In this document: piece after piece, positions 9,141 through 17,834 of the stretch | Layout of the letters: every line of letters begins with the position of its first letter | Position numbering within the stretch: position 1 is the stretch's first letter | DNA from: Roseivivax jejudonensis | GTDB taxonomy: Bacteria; Pseudomonadota; Alphaproteobacteria; Rhodobacterales; Rhodobacteraceae | Reading direction: 5' to 3' | Length of the DNA: 64,000 nucleotides | Assembly: GCF_900172265.1 (NCBI RefSeq) | Contig: NZ_FWFK01000001.1 | Span: 806,001-870,000, forward strand | Notes under the pieces: generated by a model | What the model was told of the DNA's origin: nothing | Database searches by the model: none | What the model saw: only the letters and a program-made list of their open reading frames with translations | Position numbers and translations under genes: made by a program

Positions 9141-9755
9141 ATGTCCCTGCAGTTCCTCCTGACCGCCATCGTGGTGGTCATCGCGCCCGGGACGGGCGTT
9201 CTCTACACGCTGGCGATCTCGCTCGGACAGGGCCGCCGCGCCGGGCTCTGGGCGGCGCTCGGCTGCACCGTCGGGATCGTGCCGCATCTCGCCGCCGCGA
9301 TCCTCGGACTCGCGGCGCTTCTGCACACCTCGGCGCTACTCTTCGCGGCGGTCAAGTGGGCCGGCGTGGCCTACCTGCTGTGGCTCGCCTGGCAATCTAT
9401 CGGACAGGGCGGCGCGCTCGCCGTGACCGAGGAGCGGCGGGCCGAACGGCCGGGGCGCATCGCGCGCCGCGGTGCGCTCATCAACATCCTCAACCCCAAG
9501 CTCTCGGTATTCTTCCTCGCGCTCCTGCCGCCCTTCCTGTCGGGCGACCCCCACACCGCGGCGGCCGAGATGTCGGCCCTGGGCGGCGTCTTCATGGCGC
9601 TCACCTTCGTCGTCTTCGCCGGCTACGCCGCGATGGCCGCGGCGGCACGCGACCGGCTTCTGGCATCGGCCCGGGCGATGCGCTGGCTCAACCGCAGCTT
9701 CGCCGGCCTCTTCGCCGCCCTGGCCGGCCGCCTCGCGCTCGAACGCGCGGCCTGA
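9141..9755 (+). CDS. LysE/RhtB family amino-acid exporter
   Basis: 204-residue inner-membrane protein with the LysE/RhtB layout: first segment with the APGTGVLYTLAISLGQGRRAG motif, then TM2-TM3 (WAALGCTVGIVPHLAAAILG, VKWAGVAYLLWLAWQSI), a basic loop and three further segments (NPKLSVFFLALLPPFL is typical). Exports amino acids or derivatives; substrate not predictable. It follows ispH by 83 bp that contain a hairpin overlapping its ribosome-binding site. Confidence 0.85.
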   Translation: MSLQFLLTAIVVVIAPGTGVLYTLAISLGQGRRAGLWAALGCTVGIVPHLAAAILGLAALLHTSALLFAAVKWAGVAYLLWLAWQSIGQGGALAVTEERRAERPGRIARRGALINILNPKLSVFFLALLPPFLSGDPHTAAAEMSALGGVFMALTFVVFAGYAAMAAAARDRLLASARAMRWLNRSFAGLFAALAGRLALERAA

Positions 9756-9837
9756 GCGGCCCGGGGCGGGCACCCCCGGCGTGACACCGCGCGCGCCGGC
9801 GCTATCCTGCGGCGCGACCCGACAGGAGGCGCCGTTC

Positions 9838-10290
9838 ATGACAGACATCCCGCGATCCGCGCTGATCCTCACCCTCGCAGGCGCGATCCCCTTCGTCTGG
9901 GGCGCCGCGACCCTCCTCGTGCCCGCGCTCGAGGCCTGGGGGCGGACCACGATCGGCCCGCGTTTTGTCGGCCCGTACATCCAGCTCTACTACGGCGCGA
10001 TCATCCTCAGCTTCATGTCGGGCGTGCTCTGGGGCTTCGCCACGCGCACCTCGGGCAGCCGCGCCGCGACCGGCTACGCGTTGTCGGTGATCCCCGCGCT
10101 ATGGGCCTTCTTCATGACCGGCGGCGGGCCGGTCGCCGCGAACATGAACCTGCTGTTCGGCTTCATCGGTCTCCTCGCCCTCGACGCCGCGTTCTGGCGC
10201 TGGGGACTCGCACCGCCCTGGTGGATGCACCTGCGCCTGCCGGTCACGGTGATCGTCGTCGCCTGCCTCGCGGTCGGCGTCATTGCCTGA
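9838..10290 (+). CDS. DUF3429 membrane protein
   Basis: 150-residue hydrophobic protein with four or five membrane segments and the DUF3429 pattern LYYGAIILSFMSGVLWG. Function unknown. The start at 9838 (MTDIPRSAL) is well supported by AGGAGG 8 bp upstream. Downstream lies copy 1 of the palindromic intergenic repeat, then rnhA. Confidence 0.8.
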   Translation: MTDIPRSALILTLAGAIPFVWGAATLLVPALEAWGRTTIGPRFVGPYIQLYYGAIILSFMSGVLWGFATRTSGSRAATGYALSVIPALWAFFMTGGGPVAANMNLLFGFIGLLALDAAFWRWGLAPPWWMHLRLPVTVIVVACLAVGVIA

Positions 10291-10330
10291 TCCCCGCGCG
10301 CCGCACGCACCCGGCGTGCCCGGTGGATCC

Positions 10331-10375
10331 TTCATCTTGCCGGAAAACCCCGGGGGCGCGGGGGCAGCGCCCCCG
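10331..10375 (+). repeat. Intergenic palindromic repeat, copy 1
   Basis: Starts with TTCATCTTGCC, then an ACCCCGGGGG core and a GGGGGCAGCGCCCCC hairpin. The same three blocks in the same order occur at 13608-13653 (inverted) and 27720-27764. It lies between the DUF3429 gene and rnhA. Form and position suggest a REP-like element or a hairpin stabilising or terminating transcripts. Confidence 0.75.
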
Positions 10376-10428
10376 CTCCGTCTCGCGCCGGGCTTGACGC
10401 GGCCGGGGCGGAGCGCGACAGAGCCGCC

Positions 10429-10896
10429 ATGCCCGATCTCTACGCCTTCACCGACGGAGCCTGCTCCGGCAATCCCGGCCCCGGCGGCTGGGGCGTCCTC
10501 ATGCGCGCTATGGACGGCGACACCGTCGTCAAGGAGCGCGAGCTCTCGGGGGGCGAGGCCGCGACCACCAACAATCGCATGGAACTCCTGGCCGCGATCT
10601 CGGCGCTCGAGGCGCTGCGCCAGCCTTCCGCCATCACCATTGTGACCGACTCGGCCTACGTGAAGAACGGCGTGACCGGCTGGATTCACGGCTGGAAGAA
10701 GAATGGCTGGAAGACGGCGGCCAAGAAACCCGTGAAGAACGAGGAGCTGTGGAAGCGCCTCGATGCCGCGCAGGCACGCCACGACGTGCGCTGGGAGTGG
10801 GTCAAAGGCCATGCCGGACACCCGGAAAACGAACGCGCCGACGCGCTCGCCCGCGCCGGCATGGCGCCGTTCAAGCCTGCGAACGGCCAGCGCTGA
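10429..10896 (+). CDS. rnhA: Ribonuclease HI
   Basis: Degrades the RNA strand of RNA-DNA hybrids. 155 residues, standard length for the bacterial enzyme. The carboxylates D-E-D-D are in [38 protein letters not shown] and NERADALAR; the basic handle [19 protein letters not shown] is present, as is [11 protein letters not shown] with the catalytic His. Confidence 0.97.
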   Translation: MPDLYAFTDGACSGNPGPGGWGVLMRAMDGDTVVKERELSGGEAATTNNRMELLAAISALEALRQPSAITIVTDSAYVKNGVTGWIHGWKKNGWKTAAKKPVKNEELWKRLDAAQARHDVRWEWVKGHAGHPENERADALARAGMAPFKPANGQR

Positions 10897-10947
10897 CCGG
10901 CCCCGCGGCCGCGCGTGCCGGCCGGCGCACCGTCCGGCAGGGCACGT

Positions 10948-12126
10948 TTACTGCAGGTCGGCGAACGCGCGCTGCAGGCGCTCGCCGGCCTCCGCGACCC
11001 GCTTCCGGGGCGTTGCGAAGTTGAACCGCAGAAAGGTCTCGCCACCGGCGCCGAACGTCGTGCCGTGGTTGGCCGCGATCGACGCGTCCTTCTCGACCCG
11101 GCGGGTGAACTCGGCCCGGTCCATGCCGGTGCCCGAGAAATCTACCCAGGCGAGGTAGGTCGCCTCGAGCGGGACCGACGCCACGCCCGGGATCGCGCCG
11201 ACCATCTCGTCGAACAGCCGCCGGTTGCCGTCGAGATACCCGACAAGCTCGTCCACCCAGGCCGCCCCGTCCGGCGAATAGGCCGCCGTCGCCATGTTCA
11301 TGCCGAAGGCGTTGGGCGAGATCCCGAGCGCGGTGAGCCGCCGCGCGAATGGCGCGCGCAGGTCGGGGTCGGGGATGATCACGTTGCCGACGTGGCCGCC
11401 GGCGATATTGAAGGTCTTGGTCGTCGCCGACATCATCACCGTGCGCGCCATCGCCTCCGGCGCCGCCACCGGCAACGGAACGTGCGTCCGGCCCGGCATC
11501 ACCAGGTCGTGGTGGATCTCGTCGGAGACGAGGACGAGATCGTGGCGCTCCGCGAAAGCGGCGACGCCGCGCAGTTCCTCCGCGGTCCAGACCCGGCCGC
11601 CGGGATTGTGCGGCGAGCACAGGATCACGATCTTCTCGCGCCCGGTCATCATCGCGTCGTAGGCGTCGAAATCGAGCGTGTAGCGGCCCGCCTCCAGCGC
11701 CAGCGGGCATTCGACCACCTCACGACCGGCCCCGCGGATGACCCGGGCGAACGCGTGGTAGACCGGCGTGAACAGAACGACGCGGTCGCCCGGTTCGCTC
11801 CAGGTGTCGACGCAGAGTCCGACCCCGTTCACGAGGCCGTTTGTGGTGAGGATCGAATCGGTCGCGACCTGCCAGCCGTGTCGCTCCGACATCCACCAAC
11901 GGATCGACTCGAGATACGCCCGCGAGTCACCGAAATAGCCGTAGATGCCGTGCGCGGCCATGTCCTCGACCGCGGCCTGCACCGAGTCCGGCGGCCGGAA
12001 GTCCATGTCGGCCACCCACATGGCGATGCCGTCCTCGGGGGTCACGCCATAGATCGGCTCCATCATGTCCCATTTCGAGCACCGCGTGCCCACGCGGTCG
12101 ATCTCTTCGTCGAAGCGGCTGGTCAT
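10948..12126 (-). CDS. PatB/MalY-type PLP aminotransferase or C-S lyase
   Basis: 392-residue fold-type I PLP enzyme. The MalY/PatB subfamily is indicated by KWDMMEPIYGVTPEDGIAMWVADMDF at the N-terminus. The PLP lysine lies in MSATTKTFNIAG, with SPHNPGGRVW and VSDEIHHDLV as the usual Asn and Asp contacts. These enzymes are typically cystathionine beta-lyases (cystathionine to homocysteine, pyruvate and ammonia). It is convergent with rnhA and divergent from def. The true substrate is an inference. Confidence 0.85.
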   Translation of the reverse strand: MTSRFDEEIDRVGTRCSKWDMMEPIYGVTPEDGIAMWVADMDFRPPDSVQAAVEDMAAHGIYGYFGDSRAYLESIRWWMSERHGWQVATDSILTTNGLVNGVGLCVDTWSEPGDRVVLFTPVYHAFARVIRGAGREVVECPLALEAGRYTLDFDAYDAMMTGREKIVILCSPHNPGGRVWTAEELRGVAAFAERHDLVLVSDEIHHDLVMPGRTHVPLPVAAPEAMARTVMMSATTKTFNIAGGHVGNVIIPDPDLRAPFARRLTALGISPNAFGMNMATAAYSPDGAAWVDELVGYLDGNRRLFDEMVGAIPGVASVPLEATYLAWVDFSGTGMDRAEFTRRVEKDASIAANHGTTFGAGGETFLRFNFATPRKRVAEAGERLQRAFADLQ

Positions 12127-12262
12127 GGCATCCCTTCCTGCGTTTGCCCGAAGCTAGCGTCGCGCCCGGCAGGTGCAACCGGGCCCCCGGGGCCGGGACC
12201 GCGGCGAGCCTCACCGCGGCGGGACGTTGCGCTGGCTGCGCGCTTCGCCTAAATCGCGCGGC

Positions 12263-12784
12263 ATGAAGCGCCCGATCCTCATCCACCCCGATCCGCGGCT
12301 GAAGAAGCCGGCCGCGCCGGTCGCGGACCTGTCCGACGATCTGCGCGCACTCGCCGACGACATGCTCGAGACCATGTACGAGGCGCCCGGAATCGGCCTC
12401 GCGGCGCCGCAGGTGGGCGTGCTGACCCGGCTCATCGTGCTCGACTGCGTGAAGGAGGACGATCCCGAGCCCGCGCGCCCGCTGGTGATGTTCAACCCGC
12501 AGATCCTGTCGGCCTCGAGCGAGACGCGGCTCTACGAGGAAGGCTGCCTGTCGATCCCCGACCAGTACGCCGAGGTGGAGCGCCCCGCGCAGGTGCGCGT
12601 CGGCTGGCTCGACCGAGACGGCACGCCGCAGGAAGAGGATTTCGACGGGCTGTGGGCGGTCTGCGTCCAGCACGAGATCGACCACCTCGATGGCAAGCTC
12701 TTCATCGATTACCTGACGCCCATGAAGCGCCAGATGATCACGCGGAAGATGCAGAAGCTGAAGCGCGACATGGCGCGCTCGTGA
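12263..12784 (+). CDS. def: Peptide deformylase (canonical copy)
   Basis: Removes the N-formyl group from nascent proteins. 173 residues with all three motifs intact: GIGLAAPQVG, EGCLSIPD (metal Cys) and QHEIDHLDG (HExxH with the catalytic Glu). It ends 16 bp before a second, divergent deformylase gene. As the complete copy it presumably provides the essential activity. Confidence 0.96.
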   Translation: MKRPILIHPDPRLKKPAAPVADLSDDLRALADDMLETMYEAPGIGLAAPQVGVLTRLIVLDCVKEDDPEPARPLVMFNPQILSASSETRLYEEGCLSIPDQYAEVERPAQVRVGWLDRDGTPQEEDFDGLWAVCVQHEIDHLDGKLFIDYLTPMKRQMITRKMQKLKRDMARS

Positions 12785-12800
12785 CCCGGGCGCCCGCCCG

Positions 12801-13574
12801 ATGAGCGTCCGGCCGATCCTGCGCTGGCCCGACCGGCGCCTGCGCAGTCCTGCCGAGCCGGTGTCCGAGGTCACCGACACGGTGCGCGCCCACTGGCAGG
12901 ACATGATCGACACGATGGAGGCGATGCCGGGCGTGGGCCTCGCCGCGCCGCAGATCGGAGTCGGGCTGCGGCTCGCCGTTGTGGATGCCTCGGCGGAGCG
13001 CGGACAGGCGGTGCGCATGGCCAACCCGGAGATCGTCCATGCCAGCGTCGAGATGCGCGAGCACGAGGAGGCGAGCCCCTGCCTGCCGGGCGTGTCGGCC
13101 CGCCTGTCGCGGCCCCGCGCCGTCACCGTGCGCTTCCTGGACGAGACCGGCGCGGAGACGGAGCGCGATTTCGTCCTGCTCTGGGCCACCAGCGTGCAGC
13201 ACCAGATCGACCACCTGGACGGCCGGCTGTTCGTCGACCGGCTGTCGCGGACCCGCGCCGTCACCGTGCGCTTCCTGGACGAGACCGGCGCGGAGACGGA
13301 GCGCGATTTCGTCCTGCTCTGGGCCACCAGCGTGCAGCACCAGATCGACCACCTGGACGGCCGGCTGTTCGTCGACCGGCTGTCGCGGACCCGCGCCGTC
13401 ACCGTGCGCTTCCTGGACGAGACCGGCGCGGAGACGGAGCGCGATTTCGTCCTGCTCTGGGCCACCAGCGTGCAGCACCAGATCGACCACCTGGACGGCC
13501 GGCTGTTCGTCGACCGGCTGTCGCGGACGAAACGCGACATGCTCGTGCGGCGGTCCCGCAAGGCGGCGCGCTGA
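12801..13574 (+). CDS. Deformylase-like protein with an internally triplicated C-terminal segment
   Basis: 257 residues; without two extra repeat units it would be 165, the normal length for peptide deformylase. Residues 1-105 carry GVGLAAPQIG and a divergent second motif, SPCLPGV, in place of EGCLS (the Cys is kept). A 46-residue unit then occurs three times exactly (residues 106-151, 152-197, 198-243), each with VQHQIDHLDG. The catalytic Glu of HExxH is Gln in every copy. Deformylase activity is therefore doubtful; paralogues next to a true def are common in this group. The repeated helix should disrupt the fold or form a tandem extension. Confidence 0.85.
   Translation: MSVRPILRWPDRRLRSPAEPVSEVTDTVRAHWQDMIDTMEAMPGVGLAAPQIGVGLRLAVVDASAERGQAVRMANPEIVHASVEMREHEEASPCLPGVSARLSRPRAVTVRFLDETGAETERDFVLLWATSVQHQIDHLDGRLFVDRLSRTRAVTVRFLDETGAETERDFVLLWATSVQHQIDHLDGRLFVDRLSRTRAVTVRFLDETGAETERDFVLLWATSVQHQIDHLDGRLFVDRLSRTKRDMLVRRSRKAAR
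13116..13529 (+). repeat. Three exact 138-bp tandem repeats inside the deformylase-like gene
   Basis: Units at 13116-13253, 13254-13391 and 13392-13529 are identical in every base I compared and preserve the reading frame (46 codons). CTGTCGCGG occurs just before the first unit and at the end of each unit, so the array could have arisen by slippage or recombination between these short repeats. Confidence 0.95.
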
Positions 13575-13607
13575 ACCGGAGGCCCGCCCGGCCCCGCGGC
13601 CGCGCGG

Positions 13608-13653
13608 CGGGGGCGCTGCCCCCGCACCCCCGGGGTTTATGGCAAGATGAAGC
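13608..13653 (-). repeat. Intergenic palindromic repeat, copy 2 (inverted)
   Basis: Read on the minus strand it starts TTCATCTTGCC (13653-13643), followed by AAACCCCGGGGG and GGGGGCAGCGCCCCC. It sits between the deformylase-like gene and the UMF1-type transporter in a 193-bp gap in which I see no gene. It matches the copies at 10331 and 27720. Confidence 0.75.
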
Positions 13654-13767
13654 GTCGGCCGGGGTGCAGGCGCAATCCGGGGCGCGCCCGGCGGCGGCCG
13701 ATGCGGGCTTGCCGTCCGGCGGGCGGGCCTGTTTGATCGCGCGAGGGCAGGCGCAGGGGCAGGCGAC

Positions 13768-15102
13768 ATGGACGGCACGGCGCGGCGGCGGATCTGGGGC
13801 TGGTTCTTCTTCGACTGGGCGAGCCAGCCCTACAACACGCTGCTGATCACCTTCATCTTCGCACCATATGTGACCGAGGTGCTGGGCGACGGCAGCGCGG
13901 CACAGACCGCCTGGGCCACGGGGATCGCGCTGGCCGGGATCGTCATCGCGGTGCTGGCGCCGGTTCTCGGCGCGCTGGCCGATACCGGCGGCAACCGGCT
14001 GCGCTGGATCCAGGGCTTTTCGGTGCTCTACGTCGTCGGCTCGGGCATGCTCTGGTATGCCGAGCCCGCGGATTTCGACCTCTGGCGCACGCTGTTCTTC
14101 TTCGCGATCGGCCTCGTCGGCATGGAGTTCGCCACGATCTTCACCAACGCCATGCTGCCGGACCTGGGCCCGCGGCGGGACATCGGGCGGCTCTCGGGCA
14201 ACGGCTGGGCGTTCGGCTATCTCGGCGGACTCGTCAGCCTCGTGATCATGCTGGTCTTCCTCGCCGAGAGCGGAGACACCGACACCACCTTCGTCGGGCT
14301 CGATCCGGCCTTCGGACTCGACCCGGCGGCGCGCGAGGGAACGCGCGCGGTCGGTCCGCTGACGGCGCTGTGGTACGCGGTGTTCATGGTGCCGTTCTTC
14401 CTCTGGGTGCGCGACCCGCGCGCGGCGCCCGCGCCACCGGGCGCGGTGCGCCGGGCGCTGGCCGAGCTCGGCACCACGGTGCGGCGGCTGCCGGCGACGC
14501 CGTCGCTGTTCGCCTACCTCGCCTCATCGATGTTCTATCGCGATGCGCTGAACGGGATGTACGCCTTCGGCGGCATATACGCTGCCGGCGTGCTCGGTTG
14601 GTCGGTGGTCGATACCGGCGTGTTCGGGATCCTCGCGATCGTCTCCGGCGCGCTCTTCGCGTGGCTCGGCGGAAAGGCCGACGCGCGGTTCGGGCCGAAA
14701 CCGGTGATCGTGACGTCGATCCTCGCGCTCACGGGGGTGGCGGTGTCGATCGTCCTGGTGAGCCGGGAGAGCCTGTTTCTCGTGCCGCTGCCCGAAGGAT
14801 CGGCGGCGCCCGACATCGCGTTCTACGTCTTCGGTGCCACGATCGGCGCCGCCGGCGGTGCGCTGCAATCGGCGTCACGCACGATGATGGTGCGGCAGGC
14901 GCGCGCCGAGCGCATGACCGAGGCGTTCGGTCTCTATGCGCTGGCCGGCAAGGCGACATCATTCCTCGCGCCGGCGCTCATCGCGTTGGCAACCTGGGCC
15001 AGCGGATCGCAGCAAGTGGGCGTCTCGCCGCTGATCCTGCTTTTCGCGGTGGGGCTCTTGCTGCTAGTCTGGGTCAAACCGGACGGAGATCGAGCAGCAT
15101 GA
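13768..15102 (+). CDS. MFS transporter, UMF1/Atg22-like family
   Basis: 444-residue membrane transporter. The opening [20 protein letters not shown] is characteristic of the UMF1 (Atg22-like) branch of the major facilitator superfamily, and about twelve hydrophobic segments follow. The long periplasmic or cytoplasmic loop at residues 165-195 ([20 protein letters not shown]) is usual for this branch. Substrate unknown. Its stop overlaps the mepA start as ATGA, so the genes are translationally coupled. Confidence 0.85.
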   Translation: MDGTARRRIWGWFFFDWASQPYNTLLITFIFAPYVTEVLGDGSAAQTAWATGIALAGIVIAVLAPVLGALADTGGNRLRWIQGFSVLYVVGSGMLWYAEPADFDLWRTLFFFAIGLVGMEFATIFTNAMLPDLGPRRDIGRLSGNGWAFGYLGGLVSLVIMLVFLAESGDTDTTFVGLDPAFGLDPAAREGTRAVGPLTALWYAVFMVPFFLWVRDPRAAPAPPGAVRRALAELGTTVRRLPATPSLFAYLASSMFYRDALNGMYAFGGIYAAGVLGWSVVDTGVFGILAIVSGALFAWLGGKADARFGPKPVIVTSILALTGVAVSIVLVSRESLFLVPLPEGSAAPDIAFYVFGATIGAAGGALQSASRTMMVRQARAERMTEAFGLYALAGKATSFLAPALIALATWASGSQQVGVSPLILLFAVGLLLLVWVKPDGDRAA

Positions 15103-16028
15103 TCCGCCACATCACGACCGCCGCGCTGGCGCTGGCGCTCGCCGCCTGCGGCGGCAGCACGAGCCGGGACGCCGCGTTCTCGGACGCCCCGCGGGCCGAG
15201 CCGACCCCGGTCTCGGCGGTGATCTCGTCACGCAGCGCGCGGCAGCTCTTCGGCACCGAGGCGACCGCGTCGGCGCAGCGGCCCGAGCCGTTCGGGTACT
15301 ATTCCGAGGGGTGCGCCGCCGGGAACGTGCAGCTGGCCGAAACCGGTTCCACCTGGCAGGCGATGCGGCTGAGCCGCAACCGCAACTGGGGCCAGCCGAT
15401 CCTGATCGATTTCCTGCAGGATCTGAGCCGCGTCGCCGCGGCACAGCCGGGCGGCGAAGGGCTCTATATCGGGGATCTCTCGCAGCCGAAGGGCGGTCCG
15501 ATGCTGACCGGGCACGTGAGCCACCAGATCGGCCTCGACGCCGATATCTGGCTGGTGCAGCCCGATCGCCTCGATCTCAGCCGCACGGAGCGCGAAAACC
15601 TGTCCGCGACCTCGTTCCGGCGGTCCGCCGGCGCCTTCGTGAACAGCCGCTGGAGCCGCGCGCAGCACGAGATCATCAAGGCCGCCGCCGAGGATCCGCG
15701 AACGGACCGGATCTTCATCTTCCCCGGCGCGAAGGTGCAGATGTGCAACGACGAGACCGGCGACCGATCCTGGCTCAACAAAATCCGCCCGCTCGGCGGC
15801 CACCATTATCACTTCCACGTGCGGCTGGCCTGCCCGCCCGGTGCGACCGCGTGCGAGAGCCAGCGGCCGCCGCCGCCCGGAGACGGGTGCGCCGAGGCAC
15901 AGCAATGGGTCGACAACATCCTGGATCCGCCGCCCCCGGACCCGGCTGCACCGCCCCCGGAACCCAGAGGCGAGCTCATGCTCGCGGATCTGCCCGCGCA
16001 ATGTTCCGGCGTCCTCGCCGCGCGCTGA
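15099..16028 (+). CDS. mepA: Penicillin-insensitive murein endopeptidase (M74), lipoprotein
   Basis: Periplasmic zinc peptidase that cuts D-Ala-mDAP cross-links in peptidoglycan. 309 residues. A lipoprotein signal ends at ALALAACGG (Cys near residue 17). MepA motifs: [20 protein letters not shown] with zinc His and Asp, and [11 protein letters not shown] with the HxH pair. The C-terminus is extended by a proline-rich stretch ([14 protein letters not shown]). The start at 15099 overlaps the transporter stop; the 3' end overlaps the next gene by 28 bp. Confidence 0.93.
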   Translation: MIRHITTAALALALAACGGSTSRDAAFSDAPRAEPTPVSAVISSRSARQLFGTEATASAQRPEPFGYYSEGCAAGNVQLAETGSTWQAMRLSRNRNWGQPILIDFLQDLSRVAAAQPGGEGLYIGDLSQPKGGPMLTGHVSHQIGLDADIWLVQPDRLDLSRTERENLSATSFRRSAGAFVNSRWSRAQHEIIKAAAEDPRTDRIFIFPGAKVQMCNDETGDRSWLNKIRPLGGHHYHFHVRLACPPGATACESQRPPPPGDGCAEAQQWVDNILDPPPPDPAAPPPEPRGELMLADLPAQCSGVLAAR

Positions 16029-16891
16029 GCGCCGGCCTTCTCCTCCTGCTCGCGATCAGTTGCTCCGCCGGCCCGCCCGGCGGCGCGGAGCTGGTGTCCG
16101 AGACGGCGTGGACGGGAGACGACCGCGCATTCGGCGGGTTCTCCGCGATCGAGGTCAGCGCGGACGGCAGTGGCTTCGTCGCCATCAGCGACCGGGGCCG
16201 GATGGTCGACGGCACGCTGGAGCGCGACGCGCAGGGCACGATCACGGCGATCGCGCACGGCCCGCTTCTCACCCTGCAGATGGCGGATGGTCGGCCGATC
16301 CGCGGAGAAGCCGCGGACGCCGAGGGGCTCGCGATCCGCGGCAGCCACCGCTTCGTGTCGTTCGAGGGACATCACCGCGTGCTGCGGCTCGATGCCGAGG
16401 GCGTGGCGAGCCCCCTGCCCCGGCCGCCCGCGTTCGAGGAGATGCACGTCAATTCGGGGCTCGAGGCACTGGCCGTCGATGCGCAGGGCAGCCTCTACGC
16501 GGTGCCCGAGACCACCGGAGAGGCCACGCGCCCCTTCCCGCTCTGGCGCTATGCCGGCGGGCGCTGGCGCGTCATCGCCGAGATCCCGCGTCGCGGCGGC
16601 TTTCGCCCCGTGGGCGCGGATATCGGCCCGGACGGGCGGCTCTACCTGCTCGAACGCGCCTTTACCGGCTTCGGCTTCCGCAGCCGGGTGCGGCGGTTCA
16701 CGCTCGGCCCCGGTGCCCCGGACAACGAGACGGAGCTGCTGCGGAGCGCGATCTTCCAGCACGACAACCTCGAAGGACTCGCGGTCTGGCGCGACGCGTC
16801 CGGACGGCTGCGCCTGACGATGGTGTCGGACGACAACTTCAACCCGCTCCAGCGCACCGAGATCGTCGAGTACCGCCTGCCCCGCGACTGA
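16001..16891 (+). CDS. Esterase-like/phytase-like domain lipoprotein
   Basis: 296-residue exported protein of the phytase-like (esterase-like activity of phytase) family, probably a beta-propeller: repeated patterns such as [48 protein letters not shown] and [13 protein letters not shown]. The N-terminus has a lipobox-like [10 protein letters not shown]. The actual substrate is unknown and phytase activity should not be assumed. It overlaps mepA by 28 bp in another frame, so it is co-transcribed with it. Confidence 0.8.
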   Translation: MFRRPRRALSAGLLLLLAISCSAGPPGGAELVSETAWTGDDRAFGGFSAIEVSADGSGFVAISDRGRMVDGTLERDAQGTITAIAHGPLLTLQMADGRPIRGEAADAEGLAIRGSHRFVSFEGHHRVLRLDAEGVASPLPRPPAFEEMHVNSGLEALAVDAQGSLYAVPETTGEATRPFPLWRYAGGRWRVIAEIPRRGGFRPVGADIGPDGRLYLLERAFTGFGFRSRVRRFTLGPGAPDNETELLRSAIFQHDNLEGLAVWRDASGRLRLTMVSDDNFNPLQRTEIVEYRLPRD

Positions 16892-17000
16892 GCCCGCGGA
16901 TCGGCCCTTGCCTTGCCGTCCCGCGGCCGCTATGCGCGCGGCGTTCCGGCCGGTGCCGGAGCCAAGTCCCCGCAACCTTGCAAAAACGGGAAGTCCGCTC

Positions 17001-17630
17001 ATGACCCGCGCTCACATCCCCGGCATCCTTGCCATGGCGGCCGTCGTCGTCGCCTCGAACATCCTCGTTCAGTTCCTGCTCGGGCAGTGGCTGACCTGGG
17101 GCGCCTTCACCTATCCGATCGCCTTCCTCGTGACCGACCTGATGAATCGCGTCTACGGGCCGGGCCCGGCGCGCAAGGTCGTGCTGGCGGGCTTTCTCGT
17201 CGGCGTCGCCTGCTCGTTCGTGGGCACGCAGATCCAGGGCGACTTCGGCCCGCTCGTGACGCTGCGCATCGCCATCGGTTCGGGCCTCGCGTTCCTGACG
17301 GCGCAGCTCCTCGACGTGTCGATCTTCGACCGTCTGCGCGAGGGCCGCTGGTGGCGCGCGCCGCTGGCCTCGACCCTCGTCGGATCGACCGTGGATACCG
17401 CGATTTTCTTCACCGTCGCGTTCTCGGGCGCGCTGACCCTGCTGGAGCCGACAAACGACGTCTCCTGGGCCGGGGAAATGCTGCCGCTTCTGGGTGTCGG
17501 CCCGGCGGTTCCGCTCTGGGTGTCCCTTGCGGTGGCGGACTGGCTGGTGAAGCTGTCGCTCGCGCTCGTGGCGCTCGTTCCGTTCCGTGTGATTGCATCG
17601 TGGGCACTGTCGCGGCCACAGGCGGCCTGA
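17001..17630 (+). CDS. VUT/YhhQ-type queuosine precursor transporter
   Basis: 209-residue membrane protein with six hydrophobic segments and the VUT (YhhQ) signatures WGAFTYPIAFLVTDLMNRVYGP and STVDTAIFFTVAFSG. YhhQ in E. coli imports the queuosine precursors preQ0 and preQ1, so the same role is inferred. Start at ATG 17001 with GGGAAG upstream. I looked for a preQ1 riboswitch in the 109 bp before it and saw none that I recognise. Confidence 0.88.
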   Translation: MTRAHIPGILAMAAVVVASNILVQFLLGQWLTWGAFTYPIAFLVTDLMNRVYGPGPARKVVLAGFLVGVACSFVGTQIQGDFGPLVTLRIAIGSGLAFLTAQLLDVSIFDRLREGRWWRAPLASTLVGSTVDTAIFFTVAFSGALTLLEPTNDVSWAGEMLPLLGVGPAVPLWVSLAVADWLVKLSLALVALVPFRVIASWALSRPQAA

Positions 17631-17667
17631 CCCCGGTTTTTTCATTTGACGCAAAGGATATCCGTGC

Positions 17668-17710
17668 CACCCTCCTTGTACGTTTCCATCAGCAGAAAGG
17701 AGGTGATCCA
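17668..17710 (+). promoter_or_regulatory. Extended anti-16S Shine-Dalgarno with an upstream pairing segment
   Basis: AGAAAGGAGGTGATCCA (17694-17710) is 17 nt identical to the complement of the usual alphaproteobacterial 16S rRNA 3' end. CACCCTCCTT (17668-17677) can pair with AAGGAGGTG (17697-17705) with one bulged C across a 19-nt loop, hiding the ribosome site. TTGACG at 17646-17651 could be a -35 box, but I see no convincing -10. Confidence 0.6.
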
Positions 17711-17767
17711 GTGTCGAGAGAAGCATTGGAGAGAGGTGTCGGAACAGTGTGGAGGATCGCCGCCTAG
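17711..17767 (+). CDS. Putative 18-residue leader peptide
   Basis: GTG start 7 nt after AGGAGG of the extended Shine-Dalgarno; 18 codons (MSREALERGVGTVWRIAA if initiated with Met) ending in TAG at 17765-17767. No family recognised. A second mini-ORF follows at 17786-17827. The strong ribosome site and the nearby terminator make translation plausible, but nothing proves it. It may be a regulatory leader or the coding part of a dual-function small RNA. Confidence 0.45.
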   Translation: MSREALERGVGTVWRIAA

Positions 17768-17785
17768 GGCAGCCCCTGGCGGAGG

Positions 17786-17827
17786 ATGGTCCGCATTGGC
17801 GAAGGTCTAACCGACCCCGCCTCCTAG
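17786..17827 (+). CDS. Possible second mini-ORF of 13 residues
   Basis: ATG at 17786 directly after GGCGGAGG, encoding MVRIGEGLTDPAS, with TAG at 17825-17827. The GGAGG is almost adjacent to the ATG, a poor spacing, so initiation is uncertain; the same GGAGG could pair with CCTCC at 17820-17824. Listed because it lies inside the same compact transcription unit. Confidence 0.2.
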   Translation: MVRIGEGLTDPAS

Positions 17828-17834
17828 TTCTCGA

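Noticed and set aside
16892-17000. preQ1 riboswitch upstream of the queuosine-precursor transporter
   Set aside because: I found no sequence matching the preQ1 aptamer patterns I know; only a plain ribosome site is visible.
17694-17710. Fragment of a 16S rRNA gene
   Set aside because: Only the 17 nt complementary to the 16S 3' end match, in the antisense sense; flanking sequence is not rRNA-like, so it is an extended Shine-Dalgarno.
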